This document shows, piece by piece, positions 9,127 to 17,564 of a stretch of DNA of 64,000 nt. Under the pieces are notes generated by a model, which was not told the DNA's origin, ran no database searches, and saw only the letters and a program-made list of their open reading frames with translations. The stretch lies in the NCBI GenBank assembly GCA_000940995.1, contig CP005973.1, positions 434,001-498,000 of the forward strand. Direction: 5' to 3'. Source of the stretch: Photobacterium gaetbulicola Gung47. Its GTDB lineage: Bacteria; Pseudomonadota; Gammaproteobacteria; Enterobacterales; Vibrionaceae. Numbering within the stretch: position 1 is the stretch's first letter; the number at the start of each line of letters is the position of its first letter. The translations under genes were made by a program, and so were the position numbers.

Positions 9127-9330
9127 ATGAAAACAATACTTGTTCTGATGATGCTTGCTTTTTCTGGATTTACTTTCGCCAATTCTTCATCGGGTCACAG
9201 TGGCGGTAGTACAGTGACTGCACCACAAATAATCTGTATGTATGAAGGGAAGATATTGGGTGTAACAGCCATTCCGGTCTATGAATGTACTAAGCTTAAA
9301 AAAGAGATGAAGGAAGGCTCGAACAATTAG
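9127..9330 (+). CDS. Small exported hypothetical protein (67 aa)
   Basis: I do not recognise a family. The product starts MKTILVLMMLAFSGFTFAN, a typical signal peptide with probable cleavage after TFA. It leaves a mature peptide of about 49 residues containing a Gly/Ser-rich start and two Cys (IICMYEG and VYECTK) that could form one disulfide in the periplasm. The start at 9127 is chosen because GGAGG lies 8 bases upstream; the ATG at 9112 overlaps that ribosome binding site. It is a single gene with its own terminator. Confidence 0.65.
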   Translation: MKTILVLMMLAFSGFTFANSSSGHSGGSTVTAPQIICMYEGKILGVTAIPVYECTKLKKEMKEGSNN

Positions 9331-9347
9331 ATTTGCCTCATTCTTAT

Positions 9348-9378
9348 AAAAGTGATCATCAATATGGTCACTTTTTTT
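9348..9378 (+). terminator. Rho-independent terminator after the small exported protein
   Basis: AAAGTGATCA pairs with TGGTCACTTT (one G-U pair) around a 6-base loop and runs into seven T. Confidence 0.9.
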
Positions 9379-9579
9379 ATTTATAAAATATCAATTAACC
9401 GTCAATCTATAATCATGTTTCCTATTGCTTTTTTGTGATGACTTTCTGTTTATTATTATCAACTTGCTCAAAAAGTAAAATTTTGAATAAATGATAGGTT
9501 TTAACTATTTAAGCCATTTTTATAGTTCCACATTCTAGTTTGTGCTGATAGAATCATTCTAGTGGGGTATAAATGAGTG

Positions 9580-9784
9580 CCCCGATGAATAATAACAACA
9601 TGCTTGTTTTTCACTTAGGCAAGCAACTCCCGGGCCTAGTGCCTAACGAAGGTTTGGCCGCCGATCTGTTAGGGTAAGCTGGGCTCCAAATGACATTGGC
9701 GTTGCTGCATAGCTGGGCTTACCTTTGCACAAAGAGTAAGTTTATTTAGTAACCAAAACCCGACACAACTGTTCGGGTTTTTTT
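9580..9784 (+). ncRNA. Candidate structured small RNA of about 205 nt
   Basis: This stretch has no convincing long gene but carries several nested inverted repeats and ends in a strong terminator. TTAGGCA (9615-9621) can pair with TGCCTAA (9640-9646). CCTAAC (9642-9647) can alternatively pair with GTTAGG (9668-9673), which is mutually exclusive with the first helix. GGTAAGC (9673-9679) pairs with GCTTACC (9717-9723). A TATAAA element at 9568 could be a -10. The next gene downstream is on the other strand, so this is not a leader. A 34-codon frame at 9573-9677 (MSAPMNNNNMLVF onward) overlaps it and could be a small peptide or a dual-function RNA. I do not recognise the RNA family. Confidence 0.45.
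9755..9784 (+). terminator. Rho-independent terminator of the small-RNA candidate
   Basis: AAAACCCGA pairs with TCGGGTTTT around a 9-base loop and is followed by a T run. No plus-strand coding gene of convincing size precedes it within 400 bases. Confidence 0.85.
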
Positions 9785-9882
9785 GTATCTGCGGCATTGC
9801 GACTGGCTTGAATCACCCGCCGGTAAAGTCTTATCGGTGACGACCGTTGTTCCCTTAACTTTCGTCGCCGCGTTTTGTCGGG

Positions 9883-10437
9883 TTATTTAAGGAAAGGAAA
9901 TAGCTTTTCAATTTCCTCTGGGGATAGTCCCTCAACGCGCTCGATATTGCGCTCCGGGATCCCTTCAGGATCAGGGTAGTGTTTTAACACTTTTTCCATG
10001 CTCTCTTCACGGATCAGGTGAAAAATGGGGTAAGGGGAGCGGTTTGTTAAGTTCTCGGCGTCTTCGGGCTCTGTGCCATGGAAGCAATAGTCAGGATGGA
10101 AGCTCGCAACTTGATAGATACCTTGGTAACCCATCTGGAAGACCAGCGCATCAATAAGGTCAAGGTATTGGTTATAGTCTGCAAAGTCATCGAAGAGGCC
10201 TGGTGTTACGACTAAGGTGGTTTCCAGTTCGTCTACTGGAGTGCGATCGAGTTGCTTGAGCTGCTGGTAGATCTCTTCCAACAGAATATCTTCGCTTTGC
10301 GCCTCGGAGATGAAGATCTGGATTTGCTGGTTGCGATTGGGCTTGGCTGCAAAAGGGCAGAGGTTTAGCCCGATGACGACCTGTTCCAGCCACTGTTGGA
10401 CTTGCTGGTGTACTTGTTGTTTTTTTGTATTTTGCAT
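9883..10437 (-). CDS. DUF1415 family protein
   Basis: This 184-residue cytoplasmic protein matches the DUF1415 family by eye: WLEQVVIGLNLCPFA near the N-terminus, then LVVTPGLFDDFADYNQYLDL, then VASFHPDYCFHGTEP with conserved His, Cys and acidic residues, and RSPYPIFHLIREES. The pattern of His, Cys and Asp suggests a metal site or a catalytic centre, but no function is established that I know of. It is preceded by rnb on the same strand, though rnb has its own terminator. Confidence 0.85.
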   Translation of the reverse strand: MQNTKKQQVHQQVQQWLEQVVIGLNLCPFAAKPNRNQQIQIFISEAQSEDILLEEIYQQLKQLDRTPVDELETTLVVTPGLFDDFADYNQYLDLIDALVFQMGYQGIYQVASFHPDYCFHGTEPEDAENLTNRSPYPIFHLIREESMEKVLKHYPDPEGIPERNIERVEGLSPEEIEKLFPFLK

Positions 10438-10506
10438 AGCTGACTTCTGGTTGGGCCACTGAGCAATGTGGCAGAGTTAGTTAACGGTATTGTTATAGTG
10501 AATATC

Positions 10507-10533
10507 ATAAAAAAGGCCAGCTAACGCTGGCCT
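10507..10533 (-). terminator. Rho-independent terminator of rnb
   Basis: On the minus strand AGGCCAGC pairs with GCTGGCCT around a 4-base loop and is followed by seven T. Confidence 0.93.
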
Positions 10534-10557
10534 ATTAATTTGGAACCTGGCGACAGA

Positions 10558-12558
10558 TTAGGCTTCAGCAGACTCTGCTGGTGCTTTCTCTGCTTCCGGT
10601 GCCGGGAACTGCTTGACTGGCTTGGCAACAAGCTGACGTGTCGCTGAGCGAACTTCAGCAATGGTCACTTCAAGCTGATCGCCAAGCTGGTATTCTTTCA
10701 TCTTGTCGATGTTCACAACGCCTAATTCGCCGTTGCACTCAATACGCTCTTTGTTGTCGAGGATAAGAGGAGCCGGGATGAAGGCGGCTGCGCCATTCTC
10801 AAGCAGGCGAACACGCATACCGGCACGGTTGATGTCGAAGATTTCAGCAGTAAACACAGTTGCGTCCTTGACGGCATCTTTTAGCAGGCGAACGTATAGC
10901 CAATCGGCCACATCGCGTTCGGCCATGCGGTGGTTGCGGCGGTGGGTCGCGATCTCTTCGCCCACGCTATCGTCCGGTGTCTGGCTAGGTTCTTGGCCTG
11001 AGATAACCGCTTTAAGTAGGCGGTGGTTTATCATGTCACCATACTTACGGATAGGCGATGTCCAGGTCGCGTAGACATCAAGGCCCATCGCGTAGTGGGC
11101 TGCAGGTTTGTTACCTACTTCACTGTAAGCCTGGAATTTACGCAGACGGTTGTCTAGGTATGTCGTGTCCTGATCGTTCAACCAACGACGAAGGGCACTG
11201 AAGCCTTCAAGCGTCAGCAGTTGTTCTTTTTCAAATGGTGCTTCGGCTTTGGTCAGGAAGTCCATTGCAGTATCCAATTTTTCAGGATTAAAGCCGTTGT
11301 GGTAGTTATAAACACCAAAACCGAACTTTTCTTGCATTACGCGACCCGCACAGATATTCGCTGTGATCATCGCTTCTTCGATCATACGGTTCGCAGTACG
11401 GCGTGGATCGGTGTGGATAGCAACAACATCGTTATCTTCGCTCAGTTCGAAGCGGTAGTCTGGACGATCCGGGAATACCACCGCGTTGGCTGCACGCCAG
11501 TCGCTGCGCGCATTAGCAAAACCGTGCAGGGCCTTGATTTGTTCGAGGATGGTTTCGTTCGGCGCCCAGTTTTCACAAGCACCGTGCTCAAGCAGATCAG
11601 AAACATTGTCGTAAGCCAAACGGCCCTGCGACGTGATCCAGGCGGCAAAGAAGTGAATATCGTCTTGGATCACTCCATCTTTGTCGATGCTGACGCGGCA
11701 GCAAAGGGCTGGGCGTTTCTCGTTTTCTAGCAGCGAACACAGCTCATCGCTCAGTTCGCGAGGCAGCATTGGGATGTTACGGCCCGGTAGGTAGATGGTA
11801 AAGCCGCGTTCACGCGCTTCTTTATCCATTTTGTCGCCAACTTCGATGTAGGAAGTAGGATCGGCAATGGCGATAGTGATTTCAAAGCTACCGTCTTCCT
11901 TGGCAACCGTGTAAATTGCGTCATCCATATCTTTGGTTGATTCACCATCGATAGTGATGAATGGAAGCTCAGTCAGATCTTCACGCTCCAAGCCTTCTTC
12001 GAGCATTGACCAGCTGTCCTGCGGAGCAGGCTCGGCATTTGGCAGATCGTGACGAGCCAGTGTGACCCACCAAGGCGCAATCTTGTCGTTGCTGTCCGTG
12101 ATCTTTTCTTTGATTTCACAGAAGAACGTCTTGTTGTCACCCACCAATGGATGGCGAGTCATATTGGCAACAACCCAGTCGCCTTCTTTAAGCAACTCCG
12201 GGTTTAGACCTTTGACAGGTCGAGCTTTAATAGCATCTTTCAGCTGAGGGTGATCGGGAACAACATGCAGGCGATCACGGATGAGTTTCACTCGGCCAAT
12301 GAAACGAGTAATGAATTGCTCGATCAATTCCTGTGGTTCAGCGACTTCGCGTTCCTTTTCCGTACGAATAACCGCCATAACACGGTCACCGTGCATAACG
12401 TTTTTCATATAGTTAGGTGGAATGAAGAAGCTTTCTTTGTTGTCGACTTCAAGAAAGCCAAAGCCACGGTCAGTTGCCTTGATGCTGCCTTCTTTCTTAG
12501 GAAGTGTTTCCTGAATTTGTTTTTTAAGCTGTGCTAGTAAAGGATTATCTTGAAACAT
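10558..12558 (-). CDS. rnb: Exoribonuclease II
   Basis: RNase II degrades single-stranded RNA processively from the 3' end. The 666-residue product (Escherichia coli 644) opens with MFQDNPLLAQLKKQI, followed by cold-shock domains (DRGFGFLEV), the RNB catalytic domain and a C-terminal S1 domain. The catalytic Mg-binding motif IDGESTKDMDDAIY is intact near residues 203-216. A Glu/Ala/Pro-rich tail of about 20 residues extends the C-terminus. It is transcribed alone, divergently from deaD, which places two RNA-metabolism genes back to back. Confidence 0.96.
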   Translation of the reverse strand: MFQDNPLLAQLKKQIQETLPKKEGSIKATDRGFGFLEVDNKESFFIPPNYMKNVMHGDRVMAVIRTEKEREVAEPQELIEQFITRFIGRVKLIRDRLHVVPDHPQLKDAIKARPVKGLNPELLKEGDWVVANMTRHPLVGDNKTFFCEIKEKITDSNDKIAPWWVTLARHDLPNAEPAPQDSWSMLEEGLEREDLTELPFITIDGESTKDMDDAIYTVAKEDGSFEITIAIADPTSYIEVGDKMDKEARERGFTIYLPGRNIPMLPRELSDELCSLLENEKRPALCCRVSIDKDGVIQDDIHFFAAWITSQGRLAYDNVSDLLEHGACENWAPNETILEQIKALHGFANARSDWRAANAVVFPDRPDYRFELSEDNDVVAIHTDPRRTANRMIEEAMITANICAGRVMQEKFGFGVYNYHNGFNPEKLDTAMDFLTKAEAPFEKEQLLTLEGFSALRRWLNDQDTTYLDNRLRKFQAYSEVGNKPAAHYAMGLDVYATWTSPIRKYGDMINHRLLKAVISGQEPSQTPDDSVGEEIATHRRNHRMAERDVADWLYVRLLKDAVKDATVFTAEIFDINRAGMRVRLLENGAAAFIPAPLILDNKERIECNGELGVVNIDKMKEYQLGDQLEVTIAEVRSATRQLVAKPVKQFPAPEAEKAPAESAEA

Positions 12559-13020
12559 TATGCCCGGTCTCAGGTTGTTAACAGGGACACTATAAAGTTT
12601 TCAGCCCACAAAACCAAGCGCCAAGCCGATGCTGACATCGGATTATCATATTTGTTAAGCAGGAAATTAATCAGCGGTTGCGATAATTCGCTCTTGGGGG
12701 AATGAGTTGGCGAGGCTCAGGGGGCGTTGAAGCAACTATTTGTAACAAAAGTCGGTCAAATAGGGGCAAATGAAATGTGTTTTAAATGCGATGAGTGATT
12801 AATTTTCCTCGAAAATGGCTGCCCTGTTGCACTTATTGTATAAATAATAGGTGCTTGAAGGTTAATTTGTGACAGTGCTCAATTTTTTCTGGCTTTTTAT
12901 CTTGTAATGGCGCACAATGCGCGCCTCTATAGTCGAGGCCCATGCTTGTGGTTGCTGTTGCAGAACCGTTTTATAGCAGTAGGGGCCCCGTTTTACGTTA
13001 GATCATTTATTGGGATCCCA
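12559..13020. other. Divergent rnb-deaD control region and long deaD leader
   Basis: This 462-base stretch holds both promoters and a probable long 5' leader for deaD. The deaD frame stays open from 12907, but the extra N-terminus is unlike the family. A GGGGCCCC palindrome lies at 12982-12989, and a 14-base palindrome at 13009-13022 overlaps the deaD start codon. I see no gene. Confidence 0.5.
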
Positions 13021-14922
13021 ATGCAAGAATCTGTTACAGAATTTCGCCAGTTAGACCTGGCCGACACACTACTATCCGCACTAGACTCAATGGGCTTCGT
13101 TGCGCCGACTCCTATCCAGGCGGCGTCTATTCCTCTTCTACTTACTGGTACTGATGCACTAGGTAAAGCGCAGACAGGTACAGGTAAAACAGCGGCATTC
13201 TCACTGCCACTGCTAAACAAACTGGATCTTGGCCAGCACAAGCCACAGGCTATTGTTATGGCACCGACTCGCGAACTAGCGATTCAGGTTGCTGCTGAAA
13301 TCAAGACTCTGGGTCAGAATGTTAAGGGCCTGAAAGTTCTAGAGATTTACGGTGGTGCTTCTATCGTTGATCAAATGCGTGCCCTTAAGAACGGTGCCCA
13401 CATTGTTGTTGGTACGCCTGGCCGTGTTAAAGACCTTATCACGCGTGATCGTCTACACCTTGATGAAGTACACACGTTTGTACTTGATGAAGCAGACGAA
13501 ATGCTGAAAATGGGCTTCGTTGACGACGTTACTTGGATCATGGAGCAAGCGCCAGAAACAGCACAGCGTGTTCTGTTCTCAGCAACTATGCCGCCAATGG
13601 TTAAAGAAATCGTTGACCGCTTCCTGCGTGAACCTGCGCGTATCGACGTTGCTGGTGAAAACCGTACTGTATCTCAGGTTGAGCAGCAGTTCTGGGTTGT
13701 TAAAGGCGTAGAGAAAGACGAAGCAATGATGCGTCTTCTTGAAACTGAAGATACTGATGCGTCTATCGTATTCGTACGTACTCGTCAGGATACCGAGCGT
13801 CTGGCTGATTGGCTATCTGCACGCGGCTTCAAAGCAGCGGCACTTCACGGTGACATTCCTCAGTCTCTTCGTGAGCGTACTGTTGATCACATCAAGAAAG
13901 GTGTTATCGATATCTTGGTAGCAACCGACGTTGTTGCTCGTGGCCTTGACGTGCCACGTATTACGCACGTATTTAACTACGACATCCCATTCGATGTTGA
14001 GTCGTACATTCACCGAATTGGTCGTACTGGTCGTGCTGGTCGTAACGGTAAAGCGATCCTATTGGTTCGTACTAACCAGATCCGCATGCTGCGTACTATC
14101 GAGCGCGTAACTAAGTCTCGCATGGAAGAAATCCAACTTCCGCTACGTGACGCTGTTGCTGAAGCCCGTCTGAACCGCCTGGGTCAGGAGCTAGAAGCAC
14201 AGAAAGAAGAAGCAAGCCTAGAAGCTTTTGTTGAGCTGGTGGAGAAACTACAAGAAACTATCGAAGTTGATGCTTCAACACTTGCCGCTATGCTACTTAA
14301 GCGCCAGCAGGGTAACCGTCCTCTGTTCTACAAAGGTCCAGACCCAATGATTGCTGCCATCGAGCGTGACAAGCAGCGCCGTGAGCGTCGTCGCGATGAC
14401 CGTGGCGGTGAGCGTGGTGAGCGTCGTGAACGTCGTAGCTTCAACACTGCTGACTGGGATACATACCAGCTACAGGTTGGTCGTGAGCAAGGTGTTCAGG
14501 TGAAAGATATCGTTGGCGCAATCGCAAACGAGCTTGGCCTAAGCAAAGAGTTCATCGGTGCAATCAAACTGGCTCCAGAACACACTTACGTTCAGCTTCC
14601 TAAGAAGATGACTAGCGAAGTGGCTGCACAGCTTAAGAAGCTACGCATTCGTCAGAACGAAGCGAAAGCTGTCGTTGTCGCTGACGATGTACTGCGTGAG
14701 CACCGTCGTGGCGGCCGTGATGGCAACCGTGGTGGCTACCGTGGTAACCGCGATGGCAACCGTGATGGTAACCGTGAAGGTAACCGCGAAGGCTTCCGCC
14801 CTCGTCGTGACGGTGAGCGTCGTTTCGACCGTAACCGTGGCGGTGACAACCGTGGTAGCTTCCGTGGTGAGCGTAACCATGGTGCACCTCGTCGCGACCG
14901 TAAGCCTCGCTTCGAAGATTAA
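13021..14922 (+). CDS. deaD: DEAD-box ATP-dependent RNA helicase DeaD/CsdA
   Basis: DeaD is a cold-shock RNA helicase that acts in ribosome assembly and mRNA decay. The 633-residue product has the Q motif (PTPIQ), Walker A AQTGTGKT, PTRELAIQV, DEAD (VLDEADEML), SAT (FSATMP) and the C-terminal motif HRIGRTGRAGR. The DbpA-like RNA-binding domain follows, then an Arg/Gly-rich tail of short RDGNR/RGGYRGN repeats. The start at 13021 (MQESVTEFRQL) matches the family. The codon usage is strongly biased, suggesting high expression. The start codon lies inside a palindrome that could hide it in the mRNA. Confidence 0.95.
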   Translation: MQESVTEFRQLDLADTLLSALDSMGFVAPTPIQAASIPLLLTGTDALGKAQTGTGKTAAFSLPLLNKLDLGQHKPQAIVMAPTRELAIQVAAEIKTLGQNVKGLKVLEIYGGASIVDQMRALKNGAHIVVGTPGRVKDLITRDRLHLDEVHTFVLDEADEMLKMGFVDDVTWIMEQAPETAQRVLFSATMPPMVKEIVDRFLREPARIDVAGENRTVSQVEQQFWVVKGVEKDEAMMRLLETEDTDASIVFVRTRQDTERLADWLSARGFKAAALHGDIPQSLRERTVDHIKKGVIDILVATDVVARGLDVPRITHVFNYDIPFDVESYIHRIGRTGRAGRNGKAILLVRTNQIRMLRTIERVTKSRMEEIQLPLRDAVAEARLNRLGQELEAQKEEASLEAFVELVEKLQETIEVDASTLAAMLLKRQQGNRPLFYKGPDPMIAAIERDKQRRERRRDDRGGERGERRERRSFNTADWDTYQLQVGREQGVQVKDIVGAIANELGLSKEFIGAIKLAPEHTYVQLPKKMTSEVAAQLKKLRIRQNEAKAVVVADDVLREHRRGGRDGNRGGYRGNRDGNRDGNREGNREGFRPRRDGERRFDRNRGGDNRGSFRGERNHGAPRRDRKPRFED

Positions 14923-14959
14923 TCAGCTTAGATTACATAATCTGATTTGATGACTTGAG

Positions 14960-14988
14960 AATCCAGCTCCCTTGGGGCTGGATTTTTT
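14960..14988 (+). terminator. Rho-independent terminator of deaD
   Basis: AATCCAGC pairs with GCTGGATT and a T run follows. Confidence 0.92.
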
Positions 14989-15132
14989 TATGCCCGTAAA
15001 ATGTGGCCCACTTGCAATCTTCTAATGACTTGATCTTCATGATGCCAAGTCTGTCTTTTAAGACAGTGATGATTGTTCCCTGTGGCACACGCTCTATACT
15101 TTTCCAAATGGTTATAAAAAGGGAAAGTCGAC

Positions 15133-16839
15133 ATGCAACCAGAAGTCTCAACATGGTTAGCACGGGATCCTGATCCGGTGACACGCGAAGAGCTACAACA
15201 GCTCGTTGATGGTAATAACCAATCAGAGCTGGCTGAGCGGTTTGCTTCTCGACTGGCCTTCGGTACTGCCGGGCTGCGCGGGATCGTTGGGGCCGGACCA
15301 AATCGGATGAACCGGCTGGTTATTCAAGAAACGGCATTGGGGCTAGGTAAGTACCTGCAGCAGGTTGAACCACAGTCTGCGCTCAAGGGGGTGGTCATTG
15401 GCTATGATGGCCGTCCGGATTCGCGTCAGTTTGCCCACGATGCTGCTGCAATGCTAACGTTCATGGGGATCAAGGTTTATCTGACAGAAAAAGTGGCACC
15501 CACCCCAGTGGTCGCCTTTGGTGTCCGTCAGTTGAATGCAGCAGCAGGCGTGGTCGTCACTGCGAGTCATAACCCACCGGAGTATAACGGGTTCAAGGTA
15601 TACTGGGGTAATGGCGCCCAAATTATTCCTCCTCACGACTCGGGTATAGCCGGTCAAATTGATATCGCTGCTGCAGAGCCGTTACCGCACCACTCGGTTG
15701 AGGATGGAGAGCGGCAAGGGCTGCTGGTCTGGTTAAATGACGATTTCTATACTGAATACCGTAGGGCGTTGAATAATAGCCCGCTGCTTGCAAATCAACA
15801 TCAGCCTGAGGCTCTGAGTCTTGCCTACACTGCAATGCACGGCGTTGGTGCGGAGCTGGCCGAATCACTGTTGGCCGATGCCGGGTTTAGCAAAGTTTAC
15901 AGTGTGGCCGCACAGCGCGAGCCCGATGGGACATTTCCCACCGTTAACTTCCCTAACCCGGAAGAGCCCGGGGCAATGGATCTTGTAATTGCGGAAGCCG
16001 ATAAGCATCAAGCCATGCTGGCCTGTGCCAATGATCCTGATGCCGATCGCTTTGCCGTCGCAGTGAGAACGGAGGAAGGGGAATACCAAATGCTGACTGG
16101 GGATCAGGTCGGTGCCTTGCTGGGGCATTATTTGCTGACCCATGCTGCCCCGACCCAAAATTTGGTTGGTACCACCATTGTTTCTTCCACCTTGCTCAAG
16201 AAAATCGCCGAGTCGATGGATGCCGTGTTCTACCAGACGTTGACCGGGTTCAAGTGGTTGACCAACGTCGCGATGGAAAAACAAACCGCAGACAGTCAAT
16301 TTCTATTCGCCTATGAGGAAGCGTTAGGCTACACCGTTGGTAATACTGTGTGGGATAAAGACGGGTTGTCCGCCTTGGTGGCGTTTGCCCAGTTAGCAGC
16401 AGAGTTGGCGGCAAAAGGAAAAACGGTATGGGACCAGCTTGAGTCTATCTACCGGGAGCACGGCCTGTATATCAACGCCCAGCGAAGTATCGCCTTGCAA
16501 CCGGGTTCGCCACCGGTAGGTGACAGTTTGCGCGCAACGCCTCCCACCCATATAGCCGGAAGAGGGGTGGCCATTATTGATGATTTGAAACTGTCGCAGC
16601 GTATCCATGCCGATGGGCAGATTGAGCAGATAGACCTACCGCCAAGTGATGTATTGATTTATCACCTCGACGATGGATCCCGGGTGGTGGTCAGGCCGTC
16701 GGGGACAGAGCCTAAGCTCAAGTGTTATTACGAAGTGGTTGAAGCGATGAGCCACGAAGACTGTTTCAGCCATGTTCAGCAGCATGCCCAACAGGCAATG
16801 GAGGATTTGATTCGTAAGCATCAGGCTTCACTGGAATAA
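15133..16839 (+). CDS. Phosphohexomutase (phosphoglucomutase/phosphomannomutase family)
   Basis: This cytoplasmic enzyme interconverts hexose 1- and 6-phosphates. Its 568 residues match the long PGM2/PgcA-like members of the alpha-D-phosphohexomutase superfamily. The visible motifs are FGTAGLRG (about residues 43-50), the phosphoserine loop VVTASHNPPEYNGFKVY with the active Ser near 143, the metal-binding ANDPDADRFA, the sugar-binding EEALGY, and the phosphate-binding RPSGTEPKLK near the C-terminus. The substrate, glucose or mannose or pentose phosphate, cannot be set from sequence alone. It is a single gene. A 10-bp perfect hairpin follows its stop. Confidence 0.9.
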   Translation: MQPEVSTWLARDPDPVTREELQQLVDGNNQSELAERFASRLAFGTAGLRGIVGAGPNRMNRLVIQETALGLGKYLQQVEPQSALKGVVIGYDGRPDSRQFAHDAAAMLTFMGIKVYLTEKVAPTPVVAFGVRQLNAAAGVVVTASHNPPEYNGFKVYWGNGAQIIPPHDSGIAGQIDIAAAEPLPHHSVEDGERQGLLVWLNDDFYTEYRRALNNSPLLANQHQPEALSLAYTAMHGVGAELAESLLADAGFSKVYSVAAQREPDGTFPTVNFPNPEEPGAMDLVIAEADKHQAMLACANDPDADRFAVAVRTEEGEYQMLTGDQVGALLGHYLLTHAAPTQNLVGTTIVSSTLLKKIAESMDAVFYQTLTGFKWLTNVAMEKQTADSQFLFAYEEALGYTVGNTVWDKDGLSALVAFAQLAAELAAKGKTVWDQLESIYREHGLYINAQRSIALQPGSPPVGDSLRATPPTHIAGRGVAIIDDLKLSQRIHADGQIEQIDLPPSDVLIYHLDDGSRVVVRPSGTEPKLKCYYEVVEAMSHEDCFSHVQQHAQQAMEDLIRKHQASLE

Positions 16840-16844
16840 TGTCG

Positions 16845-16881
16845 TTTCCCCAGCGAGGTTGTGCCGTACTGGCTGGGGAAA
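16845..16881. terminator. Hairpin between the mutase and the 16916 gene
   Basis: TTTCCCCAGC and GCTGGGGAAA form a perfect 10-bp stem. There is no long T run, so termination is possible but not sure. A second hairpin (AGCCA/TGGCT) at about 16895-16912 could end the opposing minus-strand gene. Confidence 0.5.
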
Positions 16882-16915
16882 GACCTACATAGCAAAAGCC
16901 ACCGGGATGGCTTGC

Positions 16916-17368
16916 TTAGCCATTACGCTGCTCGTTGAGTTCAGCGTAAGTGTGAAGCAAGTCGGTCAGTACTTTAATCCAGCCAAATGCGTCTTTGGGC
17001 GCGTTGACCAACAGTCTTTCTACCTGTTCGCAATGCTGCTCTAAGGTGACTGCTTCTTCCAGGTTGAATGACATCGCGTAGAAATGCCAAAGTATAAGGC
17101 GGGTCATGCGCACGGTATTCTGGTTGGCATTTTCCGATGCGGCAAACGCGGTGCTGACTTCACCAAGTGCGATGGCTGTCATTCGCAGCATGGCATCGAA
17201 CTGTGCAGATTTCATGCGATCTTCGCTGTCAATCTCTTCCTGCTCAAAGGTAAAGATTTCTTGCATCATATCTTCAGGCACCATGCGGCCAATCACCCTT
17301 AAGCTGAACTCTTCCAGCTCATGGCGTGGCATCGTCATCAGGCACTCTAGTTTGTAATCGCGTTCCAT
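16916..17368 (-). CDS. Conserved hypothetical protein (150 aa), all-helical
   Basis: I do not recognise a family. The product is acidic and looks all alpha-helical, beginning MERDYKLECLMTMPRHELEEF, with no signal peptide or membrane segment. A long amphipathic stretch follows the middle (MTRLILWHFYAMSFNLEEAV). It is divergent from mrcB with about 200 bases between them, so shared regulation is possible. Coding is supported by a clean frame with codon use like its neighbours. Confidence 0.65.
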   Translation of the reverse strand: MERDYKLECLMTMPRHELEEFSLRVIGRMVPEDMMQEIFTFEQEEIDSEDRMKSAQFDAMLRMTAIALGEVSTAFAASENANQNTVRMTRLILWHFYAMSFNLEEAVTLEQHCEQVERLLVNAPKDAFGWIKVLTDLLHTYAELNEQRNG

Positions 17369-17564
17369 TGTATCTCTGCTTGGCTATCAGTTGTGGGGCG
17401 CGTATTTTGCGTGATTTTGAACGTAATTTCCAGCAATCGGACGGCGTTTACTTGGTTTGCAGGTAAGTGTGGCGAAATAGGGGGATAATGCTTTGACAGA
17501 TTACTGACAAAGCACAGTAAACCTTGCGGTATGGTCGGCGCGAATTTGTAACGAAAGCGACATT

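Noticed and set aside
14633..14887. Minus-strand His/Gly-rich open frames opposite the deaD tail
   Set aside because: They are the reverse reading of the Arg/Gly repeat codons of deaD and lack ribosome binding sites.
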